Shown here piece by piece: positions 1-6,565 of a stretch of DNA of 48,620 nt (the stretch's first letter is position 1; the number at the start of each line of letters is the position of its first letter). Origin of the DNA: Candidatus Sulfotelmatobacter sp. (GTDB taxonomy: Bacteria; Eisenbacteria; RBG-16-71-46); assembly GCA_035498555.1 (NCBI GenBank), contig DATKAB010000198.1, forward strand, positions 1 through 48,620. The letters run 5' to 3'. The notes under the pieces were generated by a model. The model was not told where the DNA came from, did not search any database, and worked only from the letters and a program-made list of their open reading frames with translations. The translations under genes and the position numbers were made by a program.

Positions 1-207
1 CGGACGGACGATCCGACGGAGCGCATCGACACCAAGATCCTCGAAACGGTCGTCGAGCTGGATGACCCCAAGGGGCTCGTGCCAGGGATGCTGGTCACCG
101 GCTACATCGAGGCCGGCAAGCCTGGCTCCGGTCAAGTTGGCCCGCTTGCCGAGGATCGGCCCTCGATCATGAACCAGGAGGCCAAGAGCAACGGGCGGAG
201 CAGGTGA
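1..207 (+). CDS. HlyD-family periplasmic adaptor, C-terminal end only
   Basis: Frame 1 is open from the window edge to TGA at 205-207 and gives 68 residues. The stretch around residues 9-40 (TKILETVVELDD, then GLVPGMLVTGYIEAG) matches the last beta-barrel strands of HlyD/RND-type membrane fusion proteins, where the conserved L.PGM.V...I sequence precedes the C-terminus. Such adaptors join an inner-membrane ABC or RND pump to an outer-membrane channel. The rest of the gene lies left of the window. The transporter gene that normally accompanies an adaptor is not found downstream; only a 32-codon open frame (210-308) without recognisable homology follows, so the cluster may have been cut here. 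Confidence 0.72.
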   Translation, partial: RTDDPTERIDTKILETVVELDDPKGLVPGMLVTGYIEAGKPGSGQVGPLAEDRPSIMNQEAKSNGRSR

Positions 208-375
208 AGATGAAGCCCCGGACGACTGCGAGATTGCGATTCTCCGTTACGTCGGACCTCTCATTCGAAGCGCCGCCTGCGGCACGATGGTCGAGGGCCG
301 AGGAATAGGTCGTTCTCAGCTCTGACGCGGTCGCCCCACCCGCCGTCCTGGCCGGGTGGGCAGCAACCTTCCAGA

Positions 376-422
376 TGTCCGCTTCTGACCATCGGTGTCC
401 ACTCGTGACCGCTGCTGTCCGC
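376..422. repeat. Five TGWCC pentamers at exact 10-bp spacing
   Basis: TGTCC at 376, TGACC at 386, TGTCC at 396, TGACC at 406 and TGTCC at 416 follow each other at exactly 10 bases. The TGTCC members extend to TGTCCGC or TGTCCAC. All sites lie on one face of the helix, which is typical of cooperative protein-binding arrays such as integrase arm sites, iterons or OmpR-type boxes. Confidence 0.65.
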
Positions 423-507
423 ACGGGGGTTCCTGATCGAGAACCGACGAGAACTACGCAAGACACGTAGCCTCACGTAAGTCCTTCGGAGCACTCGCCA
501 ACAATCG

Positions 508-535
508 GCCCCGCTCGAAGATGTTCGGGCGGGGC
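508..535. terminator. Strong hairpin, terminator-like
   Basis: GCCCCGC at 508-514 pairs with GCGGGGC at 529-535, and TCGAA (515-519) with TTCGG (524-528, one G-T pair) around a GATG loop. This 12-bp stem is followed by GATCGTTTG with only a short T run. It could terminate transcription arriving from the adaptor gene. It also sits between the two opposed pentamer arrays, so it may be part of a recombination site. Confidence 0.5.
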
Positions 536-549
536 GATCGTTTGAGACG

Positions 550-612
550 TGACACTGGCGGACACGAGCGGACACGTTGGGCCATTGAGGGGGTAGCCAA
601 AGGGTAGCCAAC
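550..612. repeat. Phased GGAC decamers plus GGGTAGCCAA repeat (arm-site-like, copy A)
   Basis: GACAC occurs at 551, 561 and 571, and a degenerate GGCC follows at 580. CATTGAGGGGG lies at 583-593, and GGGTAGCCAA is repeated at 591-600 and 602-611. The same arrangement, in identical register and without gaps, recurs at 2743-2795 beside tRNA-Arg. I read both as integrase arm-type sites or attachment-region remnants, by inference. Confidence 0.55.
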
Positions 613-681
613 TAGAGTGAATGCGCGCGGGGTACGGCCTCTCGGAGGCGCCGGCTGCGCCGTGCCGCGATCGGTGGTCCT

Positions 682-1656
682 TCAGGACACCCCGCTCAAG
701 GATGCCGGGTGAGACAAGTCGACGCCGGAGACCTTGACGACGGCCTGCCACGCGGCTTCCTGGCTGGCGTGATCGTAGAGGTGTGGCTGGCGCTGCACCT
801 CAATCGGGCCTGAGAATTTTCCTTGGGCCGAGGCGAAGAATTGCCCTGAGACATCGGTTCCGAACTCCGACGCCTGGAGGTACCGACGAGCCGCGGTCTC
901 CGGCGTCTGATTCATGCCGGGAATGAGGTTCACGATTGGGATCATCAGATACTTCAACGCCGGGCCAGCGTTTCGCACCGCCTTGGTGGCGGTCGCCCCA
1001 CCGGGCGAGACAGCGTACACGGCCATGCCGGAGGGTAGCCGGCGCGCCAGCGCCGCGACCCACCAAGCGATAATGAGCTTCGCGTCGGCGTACGTATTGT
1101 TGGGCACGTACTTCACGTTTGGCCCGTTGCGAATCAGGGCTTCAATGGCCGCGGTCCGGTCTCCCCGGAAGTACTTGGCCGCGAAGGCTGGCAGATCGGT
1201 GTAGCTGAACATCGGCACGCCCCCACGGGCAGGTTCCGCGCCGGCGATGACAATCCGCGCGTCGGGGCTTAGCAGGTTGGCGCGGCGCAACCCGACAGTC
1301 AGTTGATGATGGCCGATCAGCGGGGCCTGAGAAGCCTCGACGCCCGCCGCAGTGATCACGCGCTCCTTACCTGGGACCATCCCAGCATTGAGCAGGAGGA
1401 AATCGATCGGCTGACCCCGCCTGACCAGCTCGGCGAGGGCGGACTGAACGCTGGACGGCGAGTCCAGATCCAGCTCCAGCGGCGTGAGGACCTGTTTCTT
1501 GGTTTCAGCCGCGAGTTGAGCGGCTGTCTCCTGGACCCCGGCAAGGCTGCGGCCGGTGACGATGACCTGGCGGCAGCCCTTGGTGGCGAGCATGCTGGCT
1601 GCCGCATAGCCGAGCCCCGAGGTGGTGCCGGTGACGAGTGCGATCGAATGTTCCAT
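682..1656 (-). CDS. Short-chain dehydrogenase/reductase (SDR), atypical
   Basis: A 324-residue NAD(P)-dependent oxidoreductase of the SDR superfamily, with a Rossmann fold expected over the N-terminal half. Visible motifs are TGTTSGLG at residues 9-16 (dinucleotide-binding TGxxxGxG), LLLNAG at 87-92 (NAG motif), and the catalytic pair Tyr189/Lys193 in NNTYADAK. The usual catalytic Ser after strand 5 is not obvious: the region reads VIAGAEPARGG rather than ISS. At 324 residues it is longer than classical SDRs (about 250) and resembles retinol-dehydrogenase/protochlorophyllide-reductase-type members. It is transcribed divergently from the TetR gene at 1786, a pairing that usually means the regulator controls the oxidoreductase. 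The substrate is unknown. Confidence 0.88.
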   Translation of the reverse strand: MEHSIALVTGTTSGLGYAAASMLATKGCRQVIVTGRSLAGVQETAAQLAAETKKQVLTPLELDLDSPSSVQSALAELVRRGQPIDFLLLNAGMVPGKERVITAAGVEASQAPLIGHHQLTVGLRRANLLSPDARIVIAGAEPARGGVPMFSYTDLPAFAAKYFRGDRTAAIEALIRNGPNVKYVPNNTYADAKLIIAWWVAALARRLPSGMAVYAVSPGGATATKAVRNAGPALKYLMIPIVNLIPGMNQTPETAARRYLQASEFGTDVSGQFFASAQGKFSGPIEVQRQPHLYDHASQEAAWQAVVKVSGVDLSHPASLSGVS

Positions 1657-1785
1657 GGGCGACTCCGTGGTGAAGGAGGATGTCGGGTCGTGAGGCCCAG
1701 CGAGGCCATGGCCAGCTTGCCAATTTCGAACTGTTCAGTTACATTATGTGGGTGCGATGGCCACCGTCAAGGAGTTTCGAACTAA
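1657..1785. promoter_or_regulatory. SDR/tetR divergent control region with candidate operator
   Basis: This 129-bp gap separates the two divergent starts. AACTG-TT-CAGTT at 1729-1740 is a perfect inverted repeat of the size TetR proteins bind. TTTCGAACT occurs just before it (1724-1732) and again beside the tetR start (about 1776-1784). The gap is AT-richer than its surroundings. Assigning the site to the neighbouring TetR protein is inference from position. Confidence 0.5.
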
Positions 1786-2400
1786 ATGATTCAAAAGACC
1801 ATTAGGTCGCGGGGTCGACCGCGCAGCTTCGACGAGAGGGACGCGCTCGAAAAGGCGACCCAGGTGTTTTGGTCGAAGGGCTACGACGGAGTGACGATCG
1901 ACGATCTCGTCGCCGGGATGGGTGTGGGACGGCCGAGCCTCTATGCCGTCTTTGGGGACAAGCGGGCGATATTCTTGCGCGCCCTTAGGGCGTACGCAGA
2001 GGCGAAGGGCGCTCGCGCTGCCAAGGCGCTCCTCGCGCCGCAGTCTCTTCGCGACTCGCTCGCGGGCTTTCTGAGGCACGCCGTTGAAAGTGCGACCCAG
2101 AAAGGGTCCGCCCGGGGCTGCCTTGTGGTCTGCGTCGCGCCGCTTGTGAATGACGCTGAGGTTCAGCGGTTCCTGCAGAGCACGGTCGCGGGCGGCACGG
2201 CACTGGTGGAGCGCCGTCTCCGGGACGGGATCAGCGCGGGAGACATCCCGCCTGACTTTCCGGTAGCCGTGCGCGCGATCCAAATCACGGATTTTGCTCG
2301 TGGCCTGACCATGCGTGCGCGGATGGGCACGCCGCGCAAGACGCTCCTCAAGGATGCCGAGGCGGCGGCCGACTTGGTGCTCCAGCCGCGGCGCGTCTGA
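1786..2400 (+). CDS. TetR/AcrR-family transcriptional regulator
   Basis: A 204-residue regulator. Residues 8-60 form the TetR DNA-binding domain: RGRPRSFDERDALEKATQVF, then KGYDGVTIDDLVAGMGV and SLYAVFGDKRAIF, which is the helix-turn-helix followed by the canonical LY.HF.sK.-like end. Residues 60-204 are the helical ligand-binding domain. The segment RGCLVVCVA near residue 110 is typical of the subgroup whose domain carries GC(L/M)..N. Members of this subgroup usually repress an adjacent oxidoreductase or efflux gene in response to reactive small molecules. Divergent from the SDR gene. A cysteine pair (GCLVVC) could act as a redox or electrophile sensor, which is speculative. Confidence 0.9.
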   Translation: MIQKTIRSRGRPRSFDERDALEKATQVFWSKGYDGVTIDDLVAGMGVGRPSLYAVFGDKRAIFLRALRAYAEAKGARAAKALLAPQSLRDSLAGFLRHAVESATQKGSARGCLVVCVAPLVNDAEVQRFLQSTVAGGTALVERRLRDGISAGDIPPDFPVAVRAIQITDFARGLTMRARMGTPRKTLLKDAEAAADLVLQPRRV

Positions 2401-2541
2401 CGCGTTATCGGAGACGATTCACTGGGGAAGTGTCCACGAAAGCCGGGTCAAGCCCACTTGCGTCCATTCTCTTCGCGAATAATCCCGGCTAGTGCGGACA
2501 TGGGTTGAGCAGAGTTCTACTGGACCGCGTGCCTGCGTGAT

Positions 2542-2569
2542 TTGGCCTTCAAGCATTGTGCGCTATCCT
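2542..2569 (+). promoter_or_regulatory. Promoter for tRNA-Arg
   Basis: TTGGCC at 2542-2547 and TATCCT at 2564-2569 are separated by 16 bases. The -10 box ends 10 bases before the mature tRNA 5' end at 2580, as expected for a short tRNA leader. Confidence 0.6.
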
Positions 2570-2579
2570 CTTGCGTCAC

Positions 2580-2656
2580 GGCCCCGTAGCTCAGACGGAT
2601 AGAGCAGTGGTTTCCTAAACCGCGTGCCGCTGGTTCGACTCCAGCCGGGGCCACCA
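2580..2656 (+). tRNA. tRNA-Arg (anticodon CCU)
   Basis: A full cloverleaf is visible. Acceptor GGCCCCG (2580-2586) pairs with CGGGGCC (2646-2652). The D arm is GCTC...GAGC, the anticodon stem GTGGT/ACCGC encloses loop TTCCTAA with anticodon CCT at 2614-2616, and the T arm is GCTGG-TTCGACT-CCAGC. The discriminator base is A and CCA is encoded (2654-2656). It reads AGG codons. tRNA 3' ends are favoured integration sites, and an arm-site-like repeat lies 87 bases downstream. Confidence 0.96.
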
Positions 2657-2696
2657 CCTAAATCGCCGCAACCCACCGCGAAAGTGCGTCAGCCAG

Positions 2697-2724
2697 AGGG
2701 TGTTCCGGGTTCCCGGGGCACCCT
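2697..2724 (+). terminator. Hairpin 40 bases after tRNA-Arg
   Basis: AGGGTG...CACCCT and CCGGG-TT-CCCGG stack into one near-continuous stem of up to 13 pairs including two G-U pairs. It is well placed to end the tRNA transcript. The following sequence (CGCCGTTTGG) has only a short T run. Confidence 0.5.
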
Positions 2725-2742
2725 CGCCGTTTGGCCGGAAAT

Positions 2743-2795
2743 GGACAGGAATGGACTGGAGAGGACATTGAGGGGGAGACCAAGGGGAGACCTGC
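2743..2795. repeat. Phased GGAC decamers beside tRNA-Arg (arm-site-like, copy B)
   Basis: GGAC lies at 2743, 2753 and 2763 (exact 10-bp spacing). It is followed by CATTGAGGGGG at 2766-2776 and a doubled (A)GACC-type motif (GAGACC at 2776-2781, again at 2787-2792). Over about 50 bases it aligns without gaps to 560-612, with roughly two thirds of positions identical and the 11-base core perfect. Confidence 0.55.
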
Positions 2796-3026
2796 GCGGC
2801 GGCAACTCCTTCGGGCCTATTGGGACCTCGATGCGGTCGGCGGCGACGCACACGCCGCCCCTGATGACGTAGCACTCAACGAAGTGGTTGCCCCAGTACC
2901 TCGTGCCCTCCTTAGGCTTCCTGCGGCCCTCGTCCTGGTAGATCCGACCGCGGAGCTGTCCCATGCGACGCGCATCTGCCCCCAGTGTTCTTCACCTTCC
3001 AGCGCACCAGGACGGGGGAACAAGCG

Positions 3027-3281
3027 ATGCGATGGAATCCGAGCACCATCGGCCCGAGACTCGCCCGCGCGGCGGTGCTCGTCGCGGCCGGACTTTCGAC
3101 CGTGGCGGGGGCGGCGAGCGCCGAGGCGGTTCGTGGTGAGAGCCCGACCGCTTTCATGACGGTTGTGGGGCGAAGTTTGTTGACGCCGTCGCTGACTCCG
3201 CAAGCGCCTACAGCACGAACGGGATCAGCGCGCGCACGCGCTCGCGATAACGCGGGTACGCCTCGGGGAAGTGGCGCGTGA
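3027..3281 (+). pseudogene. Truncated secreted protein (signal peptide only)
   Basis: ATG at 3027 has a GGGGGAA ribosome-binding site 6-7 bases upstream. It is followed by a clear signal peptide: MRWNPSTIGPRLARAAVLVA, then AGLSTVAGAASA with an ASA-E cleavage site. After about 45 residues the frame loses protein character and runs 74 bases into the 3' end of the convergent methyltransferase gene, stopping at 3281. I read it as the 5' stump of an exported-protein gene cut by a rearrangement. A short genuine exported peptide cannot be excluded. Confidence 0.45.
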
Positions 3282-3771
3282 GGAGCTGCTCCTCCGCCTG
3301 GAGCTTGAGCCAGAGGCTGATCAAGAGGACTCCGCAGAACAGGAACTGCGAGAGCCATGCGTGCAGCATGGCTGTGCCGAGCGCCATGACCAGGATGCCC
3401 GTGTAAATCGGGTGGCGGACGTAGCGATACGGACCTCGCTCGATCAGCTCGTGATCCTGCTTGAACGTGACGGTGCCGCTCCAATTACGCCCGAGCGCGA
3501 AGCGGGCCCACAGCGTGACCCACAAACCCACGAGCACCACGGCCGCGGCCAGCCACTCGATGGACGGGGTGGGTGTCCACAACTGGCGAGCTCCGATGAG
3601 TTGTCGGTTGCGCGCAATCCAGTAACCGACCGCGAGCACCACGATCATCGACGATCGACCGAAGCTCCAACTTCGCTCCACCGTGCGCTTCACGAACAGC
3701 GCGGCGATGAACCAGGTGACGGCGAACAGGGCCCAACTGGCGAAAACCACGATCGAGGGCAGATCAAGCAT
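3208..3771 (-). CDS. Isoprenylcysteine carboxyl methyltransferase (ICMT)-like membrane protein
   Basis: A 187-residue integral membrane methyltransferase of the ICMT/phospholipid methyltransferase (PEMT) superfamily. Three or four hydrophobic helices fill the first 100 residues. They are followed by the family signature RGPYRYVRHPIYTG, which binds S-adenosylmethionine, then helices and the C-terminal EEQLL...FPEAYPRYRERV. That last sequence is the conserved EE...F...Y..Y motif, ending in LIP. The start is placed at MLDLPSIV (3771). The frame is open further upstream, but that extension has no protein character and overlaps another remnant. Bacterial members are functionally diverse and no substrate can be assigned. 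Confidence 0.88.
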   Translation of the reverse strand: MLDLPSIVVFASWALFAVTWFIAALFVKRTVERSWSFGRSSMIVVLAVGYWIARNRQLIGARQLWTPTPSIEWLAAAVVLVGLWVTLWARFALGRNWSGTVTFKQDHELIERGPYRYVRHPIYTGILVMALGTAMLHAWLSQFLFCGVLLISLWLKLQAEEQLLTRHFPEAYPRYRERVRALIPFVL

Positions 3772-3862
3772 GTTACGATCGTAGCGGGCGACCTGTAGAA
3801 CACTCAACCGAGCCGAGCCCGAAATCGCCTGACTCGCGCCCGCGCTTCCGCCCGAGCTGGAG

Positions 3863-4135
3863 ATGCGCGCCCTGCGCCGGACGCGTGGGGCGCTGGCCCT
3901 GCAGAGGGGGCTCTTCGCCCTCGCGATCACGTTCACCGCGCTGGCCTTCGCGATCCGGATCTCGTACGAGGACCATCGAATCACGAGGCTCCGCCTGCGC
4001 GAGGTCGGCGCGCTCGGCCCCGGCCGGCACCTGGTTCACCTCGGCGACGGGGCGCGTGTCCCGCCCGGGGTCTACCTGCTACGGCTGGTGCAGGGGAACG
4101 AGGTCCGTCACGCGCGGGCGGTGGTGCTGCAATGA
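3863..4135 (+). pseudogene. 3' remnant of a FlgD-like C-terminal sorting domain
   Basis: The last ~50 residues (LREVGALGPGRHLVHLGDG, then ARVPPGVYLLRLVQG and RAVVLQ) match the C-terminal beta domain found on the large secreted proteins in this window (compare GRVNPGVYFARV...RLVRLQ at the end of the 7408-9819 product). Upstream the frame (RGALALQRGLFALAITFTAL) keeps only a hint of the NPSRG strand and appears frameshifted. No signal peptide or propeller precedes it. It is probably the tail of a deleted exported-protein gene. Confidence 0.6.
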
Positions 4136-4139
4136 GGAA

Positions 4140-4163
4140 GCGGCCTACTCCAAGCTAGGCCGC
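4140..4163. terminator. Bidirectional hairpin between two gene remnants
   Basis: GCGGCCTA (4140-4147) and TAGGCCGC (4156-4163) form a perfect 8-bp stem with an 8-base loop. The dyad begins five bases after the stop of the FlgD-domain remnant and contains the stop codon of the convergent GGDEF remnant. Confidence 0.55.
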
Positions 4164-4345
4164 GCTCGCGTCCCCGTCGCCGCTTCTGCCCTGGGCGATC
4201 CCGAGCGCTCGCGCCGCCGCCGCGACCACCGCCTCGGGCTCCTTGCCATCCTTGGGAAACGCCGCAAGGCCGATGCTCACCGCCACGGCGCCGGCCTCGG
4301 CGCCCGAGAACGCGGCACTCTGCGCAGGCGCTTGCGGCAGCCGTG
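4155..4345 (-). pseudogene. C-terminal fragment of a GGDEF domain
   Basis: The minus-strand frame ending at 4155 gives AVAVSIGLAAFPKDGKEPEA, then VVAAAARALGIAQG. This matches the last strands and helix of a diguanylate-cyclase (GGDEF) domain. The closest visible relative is the end of the 10911-11906 product (VTVSIGISVLPENGAEPQVL). Nothing of the active-site half remains. It starts directly behind the stop of the lipoprotein gene at 4388, so the front of the gene was probably lost when that gene arrived, or by deletion. Confidence 0.6.
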
Positions 4346-4387
4346 GCAACTCCGCCGAAGTCGAGGACGCCGTCGGCGCGTGACCCA

Positions 4388-6277
4388 CTACTTCAGCGGA
4401 TGCCGCCAGACCCCGCTGCCATAGGTTCCGGCGAACAGGCCTGTGCCGGTGACCGCGAGGGCGTGCACCTCGAACCGCGATACACCGCCTTGGAGCGCCA
4501 CCCAACCGGCGCCGTCGTCAGTCGAGCAGAACACGCCGCGGCCGTAGGTCGCGGCGAAAAGCCTGGTGCCGCTGACGGCCAGATCCAGGACTAGTTTGTC
4601 GGAGAGGCCATTGCTGGCCGCGGACCAACTGGCGCCGTTGTTGGTCGAGCAGAATACTCCGCCAAGCGTTCCCGCGAACAACTGCCCGTCGCACACAACA
4701 AGGGAATAGACGAAGCTGCTCCCGAGGCCGGCATTAACCGCGCGCCAGCTGGCGCCATTGTCGGTAGACCGCAGCAGTCCGTTTCCCAAGTCCGCAACGA
4801 ACAGTATCCCGTCCTTCATTGCAATCGCGCCGACGGGATTGCCGGTTGCACCTTTCACTGCGATCCAACTGCTGCCGTTGTTAACTGAGCGAAACACGCC
4901 GCCCGCGTCCGTCCCCGCGAACAGGGTCGTGCCGTTGACGCTGAGTGCAGTGACATACGCGCCCGCCAACTGTGCGCCGCTGACGTCCGTCCAATGGCTG
5001 CCGTTGTCGGTTGAACGGAAGATCCCCGCTTGGTACGTCCCGGCGAAAATGGTCGTGCCACTCAGGGAGAGCCCAGTGATCCAAACGTTCGTCAGCCCAC
5101 TGCTGACCGCCTCCCAATGGGCGCCTTCATCGGACGAACGGAATACGCCGCCGTCCAATTGACCGGCGAAGATGGTCGTTCCGCTCACCGCCAGGGCGGT
5201 GACTTTTGTAACCACAATGCCGCTGCTGGCCGCGATCCAATTCGCTCCGGCGTCGGTCGAGCGGAATACTCCGCTGACATATGTCCCGGCGAAAAGGCTC
5301 GTGCCGGTGGCGGCAAGGGCATGGACGTCCGTCGTCGTCAAGCCGGCGCTTGCGGCAGTCCAAGTGCTCCCGTTGTCGGTCGAGCGGAACACGCCGCTGC
5401 CTCCGGTTCCAGCAAATAGCTCTGTACCGCTCGGGGCGAGGGCGCGAATACGTGGGTCCGGCAGACCGGCGCCGATCGCCACCCAGGTGTCACCGTTGTC
5501 GGTCGAGCGGAACAACCCATGCCAAGTCCCAGCGAAAAGGGTGGTGCCGCTGACGGCCAGCGAGGTAACTGACGACACAGCCCAATCCGTCAACCCGACA
5601 TTAGCCGCCGTCCAGTGGGCGCCGCCGTCGGTCGACCGGTATACGCCGCCGTAGGTCCCGGCGAACAGGCTGGTGCCGCTGACGGCCAGGGCCTGGACCC
5701 GCTCGTCGATCAGGCCCGTATCCGCTGCGGTCCAACTGGCGCCATCATCGGTCGAGCGGAATACGCCGTCGTGGTAGGTCCCGGCGAACAAGCTGGTGCC
5801 GCTCACGGCCAGTGCCTGGACCCAAGTACCCGTCAGACCGGTGCCAGTGGGGGTCCAGCTGACACCATCGTCGGTGGATCGATACACCGCCCCTCCTGCT
5901 CCCGCGAGGATGCTGCTGCCGCTAACCGAAAGCACGCCGACCCCAGCGTTCTGCAGACCATTGTTGGCTGCGGTCCAGCTGTCGCCATCGTCGGTCGAGC
6001 GGAAGACACCGGCGCCCGATACCGCGGCGATGATGCTGGTGCCGTGGACGGTCAGGCTCAGAACTTCTCCGCCGCCGGGGCCGGTGGTCTGTGTCCATTC
6101 GCCGGGCGGCACCGGCTCCCGCGGCCCCTCCGGGGCCGTGACCAGGCCGCTGACCGAGCGCTTGCCGCAGCCCATCATCAAGGGCAGGACGATGAGAAGT
6201 GCGCACGCTACGACGCATGGATTCGGGGCATGATTGCCCGATCGCAGCCTGAGACGGAGGGGAGACAGATTGTGCAT
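4388..6277 (-). CDS. Asp-box (BNR) repeat beta-propeller lipoprotein
   Basis: A 629-residue exported lipoprotein. A hydrophobic segment ends in the lipobox PLMMGC, with Cys37 as the likely lipidated residue. From about residue 75 the chain is a run of roughly 43-residue repeats, each with an Asp-box of the form (F/Y)RSTD(D/N)G..W followed by T.A..GL and then V.ALAVSGT.LFAGT. I count 13 Asp-boxes, and the final repeat ends in GVWRHPLK without one. Asp-boxes mark sialidase- and sortilin-type propeller blades; here they predict one or two propellers on the cell surface. No catalytic residues are recognisable. Unlike the other large secreted proteins here, it has no FlgD-like C-terminal domain, consistent with lipid anchoring instead of C-terminal sorting. 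Confidence 0.9.
   Translation of the reverse strand: MHNLSPLRLRLRSGNHAPNPCVVACALLIVLPLMMGCGKRSVSGLVTAPEGPREPVPPGEWTQTTGPGGGEVLSLTVHGTSIIAAVSGAGVFRSTDDGDSWTAANNGLQNAGVGVLSVSGSSILAGAGGAVYRSTDDGVSWTPTGTGLTGTWVQALAVSGTSLFAGTYHDGVFRSTDDGASWTAADTGLIDERVQALAVSGTSLFAGTYGGVYRSTDGGAHWTAANVGLTDWAVSSVTSLAVSGTTLFAGTWHGLFRSTDNGDTWVAIGAGLPDPRIRALAPSGTELFAGTGGSGVFRSTDNGSTWTAASAGLTTTDVHALAATGTSLFAGTYVSGVFRSTDAGANWIAASSGIVVTKVTALAVSGTTIFAGQLDGGVFRSSDEGAHWEAVSSGLTNVWITGLSLSGTTIFAGTYQAGIFRSTDNGSHWTDVSGAQLAGAYVTALSVNGTTLFAGTDAGGVFRSVNNGSSWIAVKGATGNPVGAIAMKDGILFVADLGNGLLRSTDNGASWRAVNAGLGSSFVYSLVVCDGQLFAGTLGGVFCSTNNGASWSAASNGLSDKLVLDLAVSGTRLFAATYGRGVFCSTDDGAGWVALQGGVSRFEVHALAVTGTGLFAGTYGSGVWRHPLK
4490..6020 (-). 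repeat. Tandem ~126-129-bp coding repeats
   Basis: The Asp-box repeats are visible at DNA level. GTCGGTCGAGCGGAA-like segments recur about every 126-129 bases (for example near 5263, 5375, 5500, 5748 and 5990). The nucleotide similarity between units suggests recent expansion or gene conversion within the gene. Confidence 0.7.
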
Positions 6278-6510
6278 CGCGGCACCGGTCCCACTTCCTG
6301 CTGTATAAGACCGTCCTCAACACCGTGACACGGGGGATTGGGGAGGACACCGAGAGGATGACGCTGCACTCGAGCGGCCGCAAGGCGTTTCGACCGCGAG
6401 CCGCCCGATGGCGGCTTCCTTCACCAACCTCGGCCTTGGGTCTGCCCGTGCTGTGGCGACGTGCGGGGGTGCGCGTTGTGCCCGTCGTCACGATCGCCCA
6501 CAAACGCCGA

Positions 6511-6536
6511 GGGCGGCGTCCTTGCGGACGCCGCCC
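6511..6536 (-). terminator. Terminator of the cold-shock gene
   Basis: GGGCGGCGTCC (6511-6521) and GGACGCCGCCC (6526-6536) form a perfect 11-bp stem. On the minus strand the loop is GCAA, a GNRA tetraloop. It lies 30 bases past the cold-shock stop codon. The downstream T run is weak (GCGTTTG). Confidence 0.65.
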
Positions 6537-6565
6537 CGGCAGCGCGAGGTGGTACCTCGGGCGTT

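Larger units (their letters stand above)
208..681. other. Gene-free stretch with phased repeats and hairpins
   Basis: No convincing gene lies in these 474 bases. They hold a GC-rich imperfect dyad around 333-360 (CCCACCCG ... CGGGTGGG), two opposed arrays of 10-bp-spaced pentamers (376-422 and 550-583), a strong hairpin (508-535) and an 11-bp-period direct repeat (591-611). The arrangement looks like a protein-binding recombination or regulatory region, possibly a remnant of an integrative element. This is an inference from the pattern. Confidence 0.5.
2689..2964 (-). pseudogene. Possible truncated integrase N-terminus
   Basis: A 91-codon frame starts ATG at 2964 and reads toward the tRNA. 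Its first 45 residues (MGQLRGRIYQDEGRRK, then YWGNHFVECYVIRGG) have real-protein composition, and the MGQL...GR start vaguely recalls phage-type integrases. The remainder reads through the arm-site repeat and the tRNA-proximal hairpin and looks non-coding. An integrase reading toward a tRNA is a standard arrangement, so this may be the stump of a lost one. The evidence is weak and it could be chance. Confidence 0.25.

Noticed and set aside
210-308. 32-codon frame after the HlyD-like gene
   Set aside because: Too short and without recognisable similarity. It may be the stump of a lost transporter gene but cannot be supported.
2817-3484. Overlapping frames downstream of tRNA-Arg on both strands
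   Set aside because: Shadows of the ICMT-like gene or low-complexity Arg/Ala text; only the signal-peptide stump at 3027 has gene-like features.
4490-6020. Regular ~126-bp repeats as a possible CRISPR array
   Set aside because: The units are fully coding, encode Asp-box propeller blades and have no short identical repeat with unique spacers.
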